In this document: positions 19,092 to 29,248 of the stretch, piece after piece | Numbering within the stretch: the first letter of the stretch is position 1 | Layout of the letters: each line of letters begins with the position of its first letter | Source of the DNA: Mycolicibacterium aichiense | GTDB lineage: Bacteria > Actinomycetota > Actinomycetes > Mycobacteriales > Mycobacteriaceae | Direction of reading: 5' to 3' | Length of the DNA: 64,000 nt | NCBI RefSeq assembly: GCF_010726245.1 | Contig: NZ_AP022561.1 | Coordinates: 3,658,001-3,722,000, forward strand | Program-made: the position numbers and the translations under genes | Notes under the pieces: model-generated | Told to the model about the DNA's origin: nothing | The model's input: the letters and a program-made list of their open reading frames with translations, nothing else | Databases searched by the model: none

Positions 19092-22022
19092 CTAGGACGT
19101 CGGGGGGCCCGCTGGTCGGGCCGCCGACCGGCGCCGCGGCCGGCGCGCCGGCGCCGCAGGTGCCGAGGTCACGACCGGTTGGTCGTCCTCGTCGTCGAGG
19201 TCATCCTCGGAATCGTCGTCGTCCTCGTCCTCGTCGTCGTCCAGGCTGACTTCGTCGAGGTCCTCGTCGTCTTCGTCCAGGTCGACGTCGATCTCGTCGT
19301 CGTCGGACTCGTCGTCGTCGGACTCGTCGTCGTCGTCATCGTCATCGTCGTCATCGTCGTCGGAGTCGTCGTCGGAGTCATCGTCGAGATCCTCGTCGGC
19401 GACCTCCCGGGCAACCTGCTCGGCGGTGTCGTCCGATTCGTCGATGTCGTCAGCCTCGGTCTCCCGCTCGATCTCGTCGGCGAGTTCCTCTTCAGCCTCG
19501 TCATCCTCGTGCTTGCCGTTGGCGGCCGCCATCGCCTTGAACATCGGATGCTCAGAGCTGTGCTGGGGCACCTTGGCCACCGGCGCCTCTTCGGCGCGAC
19601 CACGCTTGCCTCGCTTGCCACGCCGTCCTCCGCCACCGCCATTGCCGGACTCGGACTTACGCCCGGCCGCCTGGGTGGTGTCGACGGGATCGGCATGCAA
19701 CACGATGCCGCGGCCGCTGCAGTGCGTGCAGGTGGTGGAGAACGCCTCGACCAGCCCGGTGCCCAACCGCTTGCGGGTCAGCTGGACCAGGCCCAGCGAG
19801 GTCACCTCCGACACCTGATGGCGGGTGCGGTCGCGACCCAGCGCTTCGGTGAGGCGACGCAACACGAGGTCGCGGTTGGACTCCAGCACCATGTCGATGA
19901 AGTCGATGACGACGATGCCGCCGATATCGCGCAGCCGCAGCTGGCGCACGATCTCCTCAGCCGCTTCGAGGTTGTTCTTGGTGACGGTCTGCTCGAGGTT
20001 GCCGCCCGCACCTGTGAACTTGCCGGTGTTGACGTCGACGACGGTCATCGCCTCGGTGCGGTCGATCACCAGCGTGCCGCCCGAGGGCAGCCACACCTTG
20101 CGGTCCAGCGCCTTGGCCAGCTGCTCGTCGATGCGGTGCACGGCGAACACGTCCGGGCCCTCGGGGCCGCCCGCGGGCTCGTACTTGGTCAGCTTCGAAA
20201 CAAGGTCGGGCGCAACGGAACTGACGTAGTCGTTGATGGTCTGCCAGGCGTCGTCGCCGGAGACGATCAGCCCGGAGAAGTCTTCGTTGAACAGGTCACG
20301 GATGACCTTGACGAGCACGTCAGGCTCTTCGTAGAGAGCGACCGCAGCGCCGGCTTTGTTGCCCTTGACCCGCTCGGCTTCCGCCGCGATCGTGGTCCAG
20401 CGTTCCTGCAGCCGGGTGACGTCGCCGCGGATGTCTTCTTCCTTGACGCCTTCCGAGGCGGTCCGGATGATCACGCCGGCGTCATCGGGCACCACGTCGC
20501 GCAGGATTTCCTTGAGCCGCTGGCGTTCGGTGTCGGGCAGCTTGCGGCTGATCCCGGTCGACGAGGCGCCCGGTACGTAAACCAGGTAGCGCCCGGCCAG
20601 TGACACCTGGGTGGTCAGCCGCGCACCCTTGTGGCCGACCGGGTCCTTGCTGACCTGGACGACGACGTAATCGCCGGGCTTGAGGGCCTGTTCGATCTTG
20701 CGCTGCGCGCCGCCGAGACCGGCGGCCTCCCAGTTCACCTCACCGGCGTAGAGCACGCCGTTGCGGCCGCGGCCGATGTCGACGAACGCCGCCTCCATCG
20801 AGGGCAGCACGTTCTGCACGATGCCGAGGTAGATGTTGCCGACCAGGGATGCCGAGGCTGCCGAAGTGACGAAGTGCTCGACAACCACGCCGTCTTCCAT
20901 GACCGCGATCTGGGTGTAGCGGGCGCCCTCGTGCGGCGGTTCGGTGCGGATCTTGTCGCGCACCACCATCACGCGATCGACAGCCTCCCGGCGGGCCAGG
21001 AATTCGGCCTCGGACAGGATCGGCGGGCGACGGCGACCGGCATCGCGGCCGTCGCGGCGGCGTTGGCGTTTGGCTTCCAGGCGGGTGGAGCCGCTGATGC
21101 CCTGGATCGCGTCCGGGTCACGCTCGGCCTTGGCGCGTGGCGCACGTTCGTGGACGACGGTGTTGGGCGGGTCGTCGGACGATCCGTTGTCCGAATCGTC
21201 GCCGCCGCCGGCCTTGCGGCGGCGCCGCCGACGGCGCCTGCGGGTCGCGCCCTCACCGGTGCTCGTCTCGTCGTCGCTGTCGTCGTCGTCGCTGTCGGAC
21301 TCGTCACCGGACTCAGCGCTCTCGTCGGCTGCCTCGGAGTCGTCAGCATTCTCGCCGTCGGCGCCGCCCTGCTCACCACGACCGCGACCGCGACCGCGCC
21401 GTCCACGACGGCGGCGGCGATTGGCGGGACGTTCGGACTGGTCACTGTCGGTTTCGTCGTCGGACTCGGCGGCAGATTCCTCGTCGTCGTCCTCGTCGTC
21501 CTCGTCGTCCTCGTTCACCACGACCCGTGGCTTGCGTTCGACCTCGACCGGCTGCGGGGCGACGAACAGCGGCATGTAGGCCGCCTGCTCGACGGTTTCG
21601 ACGGTCTCGACCGTCGTGGTCTCCAGGATCAGCCGCGATTCCGGCTCCTCAGCCATCTCGGGAGTCTCGGGGACGTCGGGCATTTCCGGAGCGCCGGAAG
21701 CCGCCTCCGGGGTGGTCTCCTCCGCGACGACGGCAGCTGCCTCTACGGGCTCACCGGCGGTGTCCTCGGGAGCAGCCGCTGCCAGCACGTCGCGCACCCG
21801 CACCGCATCGGTGCGGTCGACACTGGAGTGTGGGCTGCGGGTGCGGCCGTCGAGCTCGCTGAGGGCGTCGAGTACCCGCCTGCTGGTGGTGCCGAGCACC
21901 CGAGCCAGCGAATGCACTCTCAAGCGTTCGGGCAACTCGTCACCCGCGGCTGGCGCCGGGGGTTCCCACTGTGACGAGGTGGGGTTTTCGGGTAGATCCT
22001 GATAGAGGTCATCGTTGGCCAC
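19092..22022 (-). CDS. rne: Ribonuclease E/G
   Basis: This 976-residue endoribonuclease is central to mRNA decay and rRNA processing. The GTG at 22022 follows a GAGGAGA site. Residues 1-340 are a disordered, mycobacterial-type extension with acidic runs and Arg blocks (nine Arg near 261-269). The S1 domain (about 365-470) and RNase fold follow, with catalytic Asp663 (VVDVNTGK) and Asp707 (VVIDFID) and the Zn-link Cys765/Cys768 (CTHC). From about residue 835 the tail is almost pure Asp/Glu, unlike the Arg-rich partner-binding tail of the E. coli enzyme. Equivalent of Rv2444c. Confidence 0.95.
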   Translation of the reverse strand: MANDDLYQDLPENPTSSQWEPPAPAAGDELPERLRVHSLARVLGTTSRRVLDALSELDGRTRSPHSSVDRTDAVRVRDVLAAAAPEDTAGEPVEAAAVVAEETTPEAASGAPEMPDVPETPEMAEEPESRLILETTTVETVETVEQAAYMPLFVAPQPVEVERKPRVVVNEDDEDDEDDDEESAAESDDETDSDQSERPANRRRRRGRRGRGRGRGEQGGADGENADDSEAADESAESGDESDSDDDDSDDETSTGEGATRRRRRRRRRKAGGGDDSDNGSSDDPPNTVVHERAPRAKAERDPDAIQGISGSTRLEAKRQRRRDGRDAGRRRPPILSEAEFLARREAVDRVMVVRDKIRTEPPHEGARYTQIAVMEDGVVVEHFVTSAASASLVGNIYLGIVQNVLPSMEAAFVDIGRGRNGVLYAGEVNWEAAGLGGAQRKIEQALKPGDYVVVQVSKDPVGHKGARLTTQVSLAGRYLVYVPGASSTGISRKLPDTERQRLKEILRDVVPDDAGVIIRTASEGVKEEDIRGDVTRLQERWTTIAAEAERVKGNKAGAAVALYEEPDVLVKVIRDLFNEDFSGLIVSGDDAWQTINDYVSSVAPDLVSKLTKYEPAGGPEGPDVFAVHRIDEQLAKALDRKVWLPSGGTLVIDRTEAMTVVDVNTGKFTGAGGNLEQTVTKNNLEAAEEIVRQLRLRDIGGIVVIDFIDMVLESNRDLVLRRLTEALGRDRTRHQVSEVTSLGLVQLTRKRLGTGLVEAFSTTCTHCSGRGIVLHADPVDTTQAAGRKSESGNGGGGGRRGKRGKRGRAEEAPVAKVPQHSSEHPMFKAMAAANGKHEDDEAEEELADEIERETEADDIDESDDTAEQVAREVADEDLDDDSDDDSDDDDDDDDDDDDESDDDESDDDEIDVDLDEDDEDLDEVSLDDDEDEDDDDSEDDLDDEDDQPVVTSAPAAPARRPRRRSAARPAGPPTS

Positions 22023-22223
22023 GTATTCTCCTCAAGCCCCCGGGCGCGTCATTTCGACGCGGCCACGCGAGGGCTTCCGCTATGTGCCCGGTAACTTCCC
22101 CGGACTTGTTTATTGGTCTCGCTCCGAACGGCTCATAACGAACGAATTCGGTGCCTGGCTGAATGACGGCTGTGACGGTCGGCGCCTCACCAGGTGGTGG
22201 TCGCGCACGTCGTAAGTCTTCAT

Positions 22224-22254
22224 CCGGATGGGCTTTGAGGGCTCATCCGGAGCC
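22224..22254 (-). terminator. Overlapping hairpins downstream of ndkA
   Basis: Two mutually exclusive stems share bases: CCGGATG/CATCCGG (22224-22230 with 22244-22250) and GGCTC/GAGCC (22240-22244 with 22250-22254). They lie 50-80 bp after the ndkA stop. There is no T run, so terminator function is uncertain. They could equally lie in the leader of rne. Confidence 0.35.
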
Positions 22255-22306
22255 AGTATCCCACACCCCGGGGGCGGTTCGGACGACAGTGGCGCGGGAA
22301 GTGCGT

Positions 22307-22720
22307 TCAGAAGTTGGGAAACCAGAGGTTGATCTCGCGTTCGGCCGACTCCGGCGAGTCCGAGCCGTGCACGAGGTTGAACTGGGTTTCCAGGCCGAAA
22401 TCGCCGCGGATGGTGCCGGGGGTGGCCTTCTCGACCGGGTCGGTACCACCGGCGAGCTGCCGAAACGCCGCAATCGCGCGGGGGCCTTCCAGGACGGCCG
22501 CGACGACCTTGCCGGACGTGATGAACTCCAGCAGCGAGTCGAAGAACGGCTTGCCGTCGTGTTCGGCGTAGTGCGCGCGGGCCAGCTCGTCGCTGACCTG
22601 CTTGAGTTCCAGGGCAGCCAGGGTGAGGCCCTTACGTTCGATTCGGCTGATGATCTCCCCGACCACCTGCCGCTGCACGCCGTCGGGCTTGATCAGAACC
22701 AGGGTCCGCTCGGTCGTCAT
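22307..22720 (-). CDS. ndkA: Nucleoside diphosphate kinase
   Basis: The ATG at 22720 ([15 protein letters not shown]) gives 137 residues, the family length; a frame open to 22780 would add 20 charged residues without family support. The phosphorylated His is 118 in NLVHGSD. The enzyme equilibrates nucleoside triphosphates with ATP as main donor and acts as a hexamer in the cytosol. It sits between the DUF4233 gene and rne, as in Rv2445c. Confidence 0.96.
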   Translation of the reverse strand: MTTERTLVLIKPDGVQRQVVGEIISRIERKGLTLAALELKQVSDELARAHYAEHDGKPFFDSLLEFITSGKVVAAVLEGPRAIAAFRQLAGGTDPVEKATPGTIRGDFGLETQFNLVHGSDSPESAEREINLWFPNF

Positions 22721-22790
22721 CTGGCGCCGTTCCTCCTCATCGCTTCGCTCTGCATCGTCACCGGCACAGACACGGCGCACAGCGTACCCG

Positions 22791-23183
22791 TCATTCGGGG
22801 GGTTGCTGCTGGCCGGGCAGCAGCCCGCGGCGTTGCCTGCGCAGCACCTCGGCGCGCAGGTACGCCAGGATCGCCCACACCGCCACGAATAGCAGTCCGA
22901 CCATCCCGACCGCCGGGTAGACGAAGAACCCGGCGACCAGGATCAGCTGTACCGCCAGGTTGCACCAGATGGCCCACGGCCTGCCCTGCACGCCGGCCAG
23001 CAGGACCAGGAACACCGCGAAGCCCACCAGGTACGCCGTCGACCAGCCGGTGAGCCCGCCGCCGACCATGCTGACCACCGGCAGCGCCAGCAGCACGACG
23101 ATTGCCTCGAGGATGAGGGTGCCTGCCATCACCCCGCGGAAGCTCTTCCAGGGATCCGGCGGAGCCGCCGGGGTTTCGGTCAT
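22791..23183 (-). CDS. DUF4233 membrane protein
   Basis: This 130-residue protein has four hydrophobic segments (about 18-40, 45-65, 70-90 and 92-108) and a basic C-terminus ([11 protein letters not shown]), consistent with a small inner-membrane protein. It matches the DUF4233 family found between folC and ndkA in actinobacteria (Rv2446c). Its ATG overlaps the folC stop by 4 bp. Function is unknown; linkage to folC is conserved but may reflect only transcription. Confidence 0.85.
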   Translation of the reverse strand: MTETPAAPPDPWKSFRGVMAGTLILEAIVVLLALPVVSMVGGGLTGWSTAYLVGFAVFLVLLAGVQGRPWAIWCNLAVQLILVAGFFVYPAVGMVGLLFVAVWAILAYLRAEVLRRQRRGLLPGQQQPPE

Positions 23184-24610
23184 TGCGGGTCCTTCCCGAA
23201 CAGGGTGCGCGCCGCCCCTGCGGTCACCACCGACCCGGTGATGACGATTCCGGCCCCGGACAGCCCCTCGTCGGCCGCGGAATCCTCCACCATCGCGGTG
23301 GCGATCTCGATGGCGTCGGGCAGTGTGTCGGCCCGCGCCACCCGGTCCGGTCCGAAAATCTCCTCAGCCCGCAGCGCCAGCGCGTCCACCTCCAGCGCGC
23401 GGGGTGACCCGTTGTGGGTGACCACGACCTGGTCGAAGGCCGGCTCCAGCGCGGTGAGAATGCCGGTGACGTCTTTGTCGCCCATCAGCGACAGCACCCC
23501 GACCAGGAACCGGAAATCGAATTCGGACGTCAGCGCATCGGCCAGCGCGGCGGCGCCGGCCGGGTTGTGGGCGGCGTCGAGGAACACCGTCGGCGCACTG
23601 CGCATCCGCTCCAGACGGCCCGGGCTGGCCGCCGCGGCGAACCCGGCTCGCACCGTGTCGATGTCGAGCTGGCGGTCGGCCCCGGCGCCGAACAACGCCT
23701 CGACTGCGGCCAGTGCGACCACGGCGTTGTGGGCCTGATGCTCGCCGTGGAGCGGCAGGAAGATGTCGGAGTACACCCCGCCCAGGCCCTGCAGCTGCAG
23801 CACCTGTCCCCCGATGGCGACCTGGCGGCCCAGGACCGCGAATTCCGAGTCCTCCCGCGCGACGGCCGCGTCGGACTTCACCGCTTGGGCCAGAAGCACT
23901 TCCATCGCTTCGGGGACTTGGCGACCGATCACCGCGACGGTGTCGGTCTGCACCAGATCCCCGCGGGGCGCCCCGATGATGCCGGCCTTCTCGGCCGCGA
24001 TCTCGCCGATGGTGTCGCCGAGGTATTCGGCGTGGTCGATGCCGATCGGGGTGATCACCGCGACGGGTGCGTCGACGACGTTGGTGGCGTCCCAGCGGCC
24101 GCCCATCCCCACCTCGACGACGGCGACGTCGACGGGCGCGTCGGCGAAGGCGGCGAAGGCCATCGCGGTCAGCACCTCGAACTTGCTCATCGCGGGGCCA
24201 CCGTCTTGCTGCGACTGAGCGTCGACGAGTTGCACGAACGGCTCGATCTCGCGGTAGACCTCGACGTAGCGCGCCGGACTGATCGGCTCGTTGTCGATCG
24301 CGATGCGCTCGACCGCAGACTGTAGGTGCGGGCTGGTGGTGCGCCCGGTCCGGCGGCTGAACGCGGTCAGCAGGGCGTCGACGATGCGGGCCACCGACGT
24401 CTTACCGTTGGTCCCGGCGATGTGGATGCACGGGTAGCTCAGCTGCGGTGAGCCGAGCATCTCCATCAGCGCCTCGATGCGCGCGGTGCTGGGCTCCAGC
24501 TTGGTTTCCGGCCAACGCTGGTCGAGCAGGTGCTCCACCTGCAGCAGGGCGGCGATCTCGTCGGGTGTGGGCGACGGGGTCTCGTGTCGCCAGTCCAGCG
24601 GCTCGGTCAT
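23180..24610 (-). CDS. folC: Folylpolyglutamate/dihydrofolate synthase
   Basis: The ATG at 24610 ([10 protein letters not shown]) gives 476 residues and overlaps the valS stop by 4 bp; the open frame beyond it is a valS shadow. The Mur-ligase-type ATP loop GTNGKT is at 66-71, and [11 protein letters not shown] and DAAHNPAGA are family hallmarks. It adds glutamate to dihydropteroate and polyglutamylates folates in the cytosol. Order valS-folC-DUF4233-ndkA equals Rv2448c-Rv2445c. Confidence 0.95.
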   Translation of the reverse strand: MTEPLDWRHETPSPTPDEIAALLQVEHLLDQRWPETKLEPSTARIEALMEMLGSPQLSYPCIHIAGTNGKTSVARIVDALLTAFSRRTGRTTSPHLQSAVERIAIDNEPISPARYVEVYREIEPFVQLVDAQSQQDGGPAMSKFEVLTAMAFAAFADAPVDVAVVEVGMGGRWDATNVVDAPVAVITPIGIDHAEYLGDTIGEIAAEKAGIIGAPRGDLVQTDTVAVIGRQVPEAMEVLLAQAVKSDAAVAREDSEFAVLGRQVAIGGQVLQLQGLGGVYSDIFLPLHGEHQAHNAVVALAAVEALFGAGADRQLDIDTVRAGFAAAASPGRLERMRSAPTVFLDAAHNPAGAAALADALTSEFDFRFLVGVLSLMGDKDVTGILTALEPAFDQVVVTHNGSPRALEVDALALRAEEIFGPDRVARADTLPDAIEIATAMVEDSAADEGLSGAGIVITGSVVTAGAARTLFGKDPQ

Positions 24611-27264
24611 GCCAGCGCAGCCAGCCGGGCGGTGATCCGCTCGACTTCCTCGGTAGCCAGCTGCTGGCGACCGCGGATCTTGGCGACCACGTCGTCGGGC
24701 GCCTTGGCCAGGAACGCCTCGTTGTCGAGTTTGGCTGTGGTTCCGGCCAATTCCTTGTTCGCGGCGGCCAGGTCCTTTTCCAGCCTGCGGCGTTCGGCGG
24801 CCACGTCGACGGTGCCGGAGGTGTCGACCTCCACGTTGACGGTGCCGGCCGACAGCCGCACCTCGATGTGCGCGCTGGCGGTGAAGTCCGCGCTCGCATC
24901 GGTCAGCCACGCCAGTGCGGCGACCGGGGCAACCTGGCCGCCGAGGCCGGCCGCGTCGAGACCGGTCAGCCGGGCGGGAACCTTCTGCCGATCGGCCAAG
25001 CCCTGGTCGCTACGGAACCGCCGGATCTCGGTCACCAGCTTCTGCACATCGGCAATGCGTTGGGCGGCAACAGTATCCAATGCGATGCCCGATGAGGTCG
25101 GCCACTGCGCGATCACAAGCGACTCGTTACCCGTGAGCGCCTTCCACAGCGTCTCGGTGACGAACGGCATCACCGGGTGCAGCAGCTTCAGCAGGGTGTC
25201 CAACACCGCGGCCAGCACTGCAGTCGTGTGAGCGGTGTCCTCCTCTTGCGCGAGCTGCACTTTCGCCAACTCGAGATACCAGTCACAAAACTCGTCCCAG
25301 GCGAAGTGGTAGAGCGACTCACACGCTCGGCTGAATTCATAGCCGTCGAAGGCCGAATCCACTTCGGCGCGAACCTCTTCCAGGCGGCCAAGAATCCAGC
25401 GATCGGCGTCGGTCAACTCGGCGACGTCCGGCAGCTGCGCGGGGGCCGCGCCGTTCATCAGGGCGAAGCGGGTGGCGTTGAACAGCTTGGTGGCGAAGTT
25501 GCGCGACGCGCGAGCGGCGTCGTCGCCGATGGACAGGTCGCCGCCCGGGCTGGCCCCGCGGGCCAGGGTGAACCGCAGCGCGTCGGCACCGAATTGTTCG
25601 ACCCAATCCAGCGGATCGATGCCGTTACCCTTCGACTTGCTCATCTTGCGGCCGTGCTCGTCGCGGATCAGCCCGTGCAGGAAGACATTCTCGAACGGCA
25701 CCTGCGGCCCGCGCGCGCCGTCCAGCGTGATCGCCTCGTCGCCCGACACGAACGTGCCGAACATGACCATGCGCGCCACCCAGAAGAACAGGATGTCGTA
25801 TCCGGTCACCAAAACGCTTGTCGGATAGAACTTCTCCAGCTCGGGCGTGCGGTCGGGCCAGCCCATCGTGGAGAACGGCCACAGCGCCGACGAGAACCAG
25901 GTGTCCAGCACGTCGGGGTCCTGCTCCCAGCCCTCCGGAGGGGTCTCGTCGGGCCCGACGCACACCTGCTCGCCATTGGGGCCGTGCCAGATCGGAATGC
26001 GGTGGCCCCACCACAGCTGCCGAGAGATGGTCCAGTCATGCATATCGTCGACCCAGCCGAACCAGCGCGGCTCAAGACTTTTCGGGTGAATGACGATGTC
26101 TCCCCGACGCACCGCATCGCCGGCCGCCTTGGCCAGTGATTCGACCTTCACCCACCATTGCAAGCTCAGTCGCGGTTCGATCGGCTCACCGCTGCGCTCG
26201 GAGTGCCCGACGCTGTGCAGGTACGGTCGCTTCTCGGCGACGATGCGACCCTGGGCGGCCAGCGCCTCGCGCACCGCGACACGTGCCTCGAAACGGTCCA
26301 TACCGTCGAATTGCGTTCCGGTGTCGGCGATCCGGCCCTTGGTGTCCAGCATCGTCGGCATCGGCAGCTGGTGCCGCAGGCCGATCTCAAAGTCATTCGG
26401 GTCGTGCGCGGGGGTGACTTTGACTGCGCCGGTACCGAATTCGGGGTCGACATGCGCGTCGGAGACGATGACGATCTGCCGGTCCAGGAACGGATGCGGC
26501 AGCGTCTGACCGACCAGGTGCCGATAACGCTCGTCGTCGGGATGCACCGCGATAGCGGTGTCGCCGAGCATCGTCTCCAGCCGGGTGGTGGCCACGGTGA
26601 TATGGGGGCCCTCGTCGTCCAAGGACCCGTACCGGAAGCTCACCAGCTCGCCCTCGACGTCCTCATACTTGACCTCGAGGTCGCTGATCGCGGTCTCCAG
26701 TACCGGGGACCAGTTGACCAGCCGCTCGGCCTGGTAGATCAGGCCCGCGTCGTAGAGGCGTTTGAAGATCGTGCGCACCGCCCGGGACAGACCGTCGTCC
26801 ATGGTGAACCGATCCCGGCTCCAGTCGACGCCGTCCCCGATCGCACGCATCTGGCCGCCGATGGTGCCGCCGGATTCGCGCTTCCAATCCCAGACCTTGT
26901 CGACGAACAACTCGCGGCCGAAGTCCTCTTTGGTCTTGCCGTCCACGGCGAGCTGCTTTTCCACGACACTCTGGGTCGCGATCCCGGCGTGATCCATGCC
27001 CGGCAGCCACAGCACCTCGTAGCCCTGCATGCGCTTGCGCCGGGTCAGCGCGTCCATCAGCGTGTGGTCCAGCGCGTGCCCCATGTGCAGACTGCCGGTG
27101 ACGTTCGGTGGTGGCAACACGATGGAATACGCGGGCTTATCGCTCGTGGCATCGGCGGTGAAGTAGCCGGCGTCGACCCAGCCCTGATAGATCTCCGCCT
27201 CTACGGCACCCGGATCCCAGGACTTGGGCAGGGCGTCGGCGCGGGAGTCGTCAGTCGTGGTCAC
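24607..27264 (-). CDS. valS: Valyl-tRNA synthetase
   Basis: This 885-residue class I synthetase has [13 protein letters not shown] at 51-63 (HIGH motif) and KMSKS at 540-544, with an editing domain between and a C-terminal coiled coil (about 815-885) as in other ValRS proteins. It charges tRNA-Val. The start at 27264 is an ATG with 62 bp to the DUF937 stop. No T-box leader is visible in that gap, as expected for mycobacterial valS. Confidence 0.97.
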   Translation of the reverse strand: MTTTDDSRADALPKSWDPGAVEAEIYQGWVDAGYFTADATSDKPAYSIVLPPPNVTGSLHMGHALDHTLMDALTRRKRMQGYEVLWLPGMDHAGIATQSVVEKQLAVDGKTKEDFGRELFVDKVWDWKRESGGTIGGQMRAIGDGVDWSRDRFTMDDGLSRAVRTIFKRLYDAGLIYQAERLVNWSPVLETAISDLEVKYEDVEGELVSFRYGSLDDEGPHITVATTRLETMLGDTAIAVHPDDERYRHLVGQTLPHPFLDRQIVIVSDAHVDPEFGTGAVKVTPAHDPNDFEIGLRHQLPMPTMLDTKGRIADTGTQFDGMDRFEARVAVREALAAQGRIVAEKRPYLHSVGHSERSGEPIEPRLSLQWWVKVESLAKAAGDAVRRGDIVIHPKSLEPRWFGWVDDMHDWTISRQLWWGHRIPIWHGPNGEQVCVGPDETPPEGWEQDPDVLDTWFSSALWPFSTMGWPDRTPELEKFYPTSVLVTGYDILFFWVARMVMFGTFVSGDEAITLDGARGPQVPFENVFLHGLIRDEHGRKMSKSKGNGIDPLDWVEQFGADALRFTLARGASPGGDLSIGDDAARASRNFATKLFNATRFALMNGAAPAQLPDVAELTDADRWILGRLEEVRAEVDSAFDGYEFSRACESLYHFAWDEFCDWYLELAKVQLAQEEDTAHTTAVLAAVLDTLLKLLHPVMPFVTETLWKALTGNESLVIAQWPTSSGIALDTVAAQRIADVQKLVTEIRRFRSDQGLADRQKVPARLTGLDAAGLGGQVAPVAALAWLTDASADFTASAHIEVRLSAGTVNVEVDTSGTVDVAAERRRLEKDLAAANKELAGTTAKLDNEAFLAKAPDDVVAKIRGRQQLATEEVERITARLAALA

Positions 27265-27326
27265 CCGATAAGTCTAGGAACGCCGCAGACCGGCCCGGCG
27301 AGCGACCTGTGTGGTCGTGACCTGCG

Positions 27327-27920
27327 CTACTTCTTGCCGCCCAGCAGCCCACCGAGAATGTCGCCGATGGCGCCGCCCTGTTTACCGCCCAGCACATTGC
27401 CCAGAATGCTGCCGAGCGGGTTGTCCCCGCCCCCGGCCCCGCCGGTGGCACCGCCGAGGATGCTGCCCAGCACGTCACCGAGCCCGCCGCCGGACGCGCC
27501 GGCCTGGGTCGAGCCGCCGCCGGCCTGCTTGCCCAGGTAGGCCAGCACGATCGGGATGAGGATCGGCAGCAGCTTCTTGATCAGGTCCCCGCCACCGGCA
27601 CCGGATCCGGCCAGCGCCGAGGCCACCTGGTTGGTGTCGTTGCCGCCGAAGATCCGCGCGACGAACTGCTCCCCCGCGCCGGTGTCGACCTGGTCGACGT
27701 TGACCCCGCCGTCGAGCAGGCCGCTACCGGCCTGCGAGGCGATCGCCGATTCGAGCGTGCTGGAGTCGATGTCGTCGGAGACGACGTTGTGCTGGATGCT
27801 GCCGATGAGGGTGGGCACCAGGGTCTGGATCGCCTGGTTCACTTCACCCTCAGGCGCACCGAGCCTGCTGGCGATATCCGCGACGGGAATCTGGCTGTAG
27901 AGATCGTCGAGCCCGGCCAT
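27327..27920 (-). CDS. DUF937 family protein
   Basis: The ATG at 27920 (MAGLDDLYSQIPV) has an AAGGTGG site five bases upstream and is preferred over the in-frame ATG at 27935; it gives 197 residues. The N-terminal 90 residues are predicted helical (DUF937). A hydrophobic helix (LLPILIPIVLAYLG, about 118-131) follows, then a Gly-rich tail with repeats of the form LGxxLGG. Function unknown. It sits between valS and the reductase gene on the same strand. Confidence 0.8.
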   Translation of the reverse strand: MAGLDDLYSQIPVADIASRLGAPEGEVNQAIQTLVPTLIGSIQHNVVSDDIDSSTLESAIASQAGSGLLDGGVNVDQVDTGAGEQFVARIFGGNDTNQVASALAGSGAGGGDLIKKLLPILIPIVLAYLGKQAGGGSTQAGASGGGLGDVLGSILGGATGGAGGGDNPLGSILGNVLGGKQGGAIGDILGGLLGGKK

Positions 27921-27964
27921 GATGTCCACCTTCATTGCTGGATGTGCGGCACTTCCAGCTGACG

Positions 27965-29233
27965 TTAGTCGCCGAGGCGGACCGTCTGCAGGGAAATCCC
28001 GGCGGCGGGAAACCGGTCCAGCAGGGCGTCACCCATGGCGGCGGCGGGCGTCAGCACACCCCGCAGATCCGACAGCTTGTCACGGTCGAGTGCCAGCGCG
28101 AGGCCACATTCGCCGAGCATCACCGAGGTGGCCTTGTATCCCGGATCGCCCTGCTGGGCGATGGTGGCGCAGTAGCGCGCCCCGGTCGTGGTGGTGGTGT
28201 AGGTCTCGGCGCGGTAGTAGCCGCGATCGCGGGCCTGCTCGCTGGGGCCGGTTCCGGGCTTGGGGGCGATGCGCTCGACCAGCCTGCGCGGCAGCAGCCG
28301 GAAGAACCGGCTGCCCAGCGCGACGACACCGTTGTTGGCCGCGCTGGCCACCGCCGACACCACCGGCGCGGCGACCGACGAGCCCACGCTCATGTACTCG
28401 GCATAACGCAGCCGGCGTCCGTAGGCGTACTCCAGAAGCGCGTTGCTGCGCCGCACGATCCGCGTGTTGTACATCGCCATCGCGAAGCCCGTCGTCCACA
28501 CCCCGGCCAGTTCGGGCGCAATCTCGCGGCCGCGCCGCCACGGCAGGTCCGGCTGCGGGCCCAGTTCGGGCTCGGCCGCCCGGTCCTGGGTGAGGGTGTA
28601 GGGATCCTCGAGCATGCGCCGGGTATTGGGATCGTTCGACGAGGCGCGGAACACCTCGATCATCGAGGCGACCGTGCCGCCCGACACTCCGCCGGAGAAT
28701 CCGCGCAGCACGAAGTCGGTGTCCCCGAGTTCGCCGGCGCCGTCTGTCTGCGCCCGCCGGTACAGCGCGAACACGCTCATATCCGAAGGGATGGAATCGA
28801 ATCCGCACGCATGCACGATCCGGGCGCCGGTGTCGACGGCCTGCTTGTGGTAGTCGTCGATGCTCTGCCGCACGAACATCGCCTCACCCGTGAGGTCGGC
28901 GTAGTCGGTGCCCGCTGCGGCGCACGCCGCGACCAGAGGCAGGCCGTAGCGGCTGTAGGGGCCGACGGTGGTGATGACCACCCGGGTGCGTGCGGCCATG
29001 TCGGCCAGCGATGACGGGGAGGCTGCATCGGCGGTCAGGATCGGCCAGTTCTGGGCCGATTCGCCGAGCGTCTCCCGCACCTTCAGCAGCTTGTCCGGCG
29101 ACCGGCCGGCCAGGGCAACCCGGATGTCACCGCCGGAACGGGCCAGGTATTCGGCGGTGAGCTTGCCGACGAATCCGGTGGCCCCGTAGACGACGATGTC
29201 GAATTCCCGCTCCGCTGAGGTCATGGTGGCCAA
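27965..29233 (-). CDS. Saccharopine dehydrogenase-like trans-acting enoyl reductase family protein
   Basis: The product has 422 residues, with a dinucleotide-binding motif YGATGFVGKL near 15-24 and DYADLTGE typical of the family. It resembles Rv2449c in position and type. A related mycobacterial protein (Rv2953) is the trans-acting enoyl reductase of phthiocerol synthesis, but no polyketide synthase lies nearby, so that role is not implied. Several C-terminal hydrophobic stretches (VAAPVVSAVASA) suggest membrane association. The gene is monocistronic in appearance. Confidence 0.82.
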   Translation of the reverse strand: MATMTSAEREFDIVVYGATGFVGKLTAEYLARSGGDIRVALAGRSPDKLLKVRETLGESAQNWPILTADAASPSSLADMAARTRVVITTVGPYSRYGLPLVAACAAAGTDYADLTGEAMFVRQSIDDYHKQAVDTGARIVHACGFDSIPSDMSVFALYRRAQTDGAGELGDTDFVLRGFSGGVSGGTVASMIEVFRASSNDPNTRRMLEDPYTLTQDRAAEPELGPQPDLPWRRGREIAPELAGVWTTGFAMAMYNTRIVRRSNALLEYAYGRRLRYAEYMSVGSSVAAPVVSAVASAANNGVVALGSRFFRLLPRRLVERIAPKPGTGPSEQARDRGYYRAETYTTTTTGARYCATIAQQGDPGYKATSVMLGECGLALALDRDKLSDLRGVLTPAAAMGDALLDRFPAAGISLQTVRLGD

Positions 29234-29248
29234 CTTACCGGGGGCGGG

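Noticed and set aside
19196..19400. Triplet-rich tract as a CRISPR or satellite array
   Set aside because: It is in-frame coding sequence for the acidic tail of RNase E with no spacer structure.
19179..20603. 474-codon forward frame opposite rne
   Set aside because: Val/Leu/Asp-rich antisense reading of the acidic triplet tract of rne; no start context.
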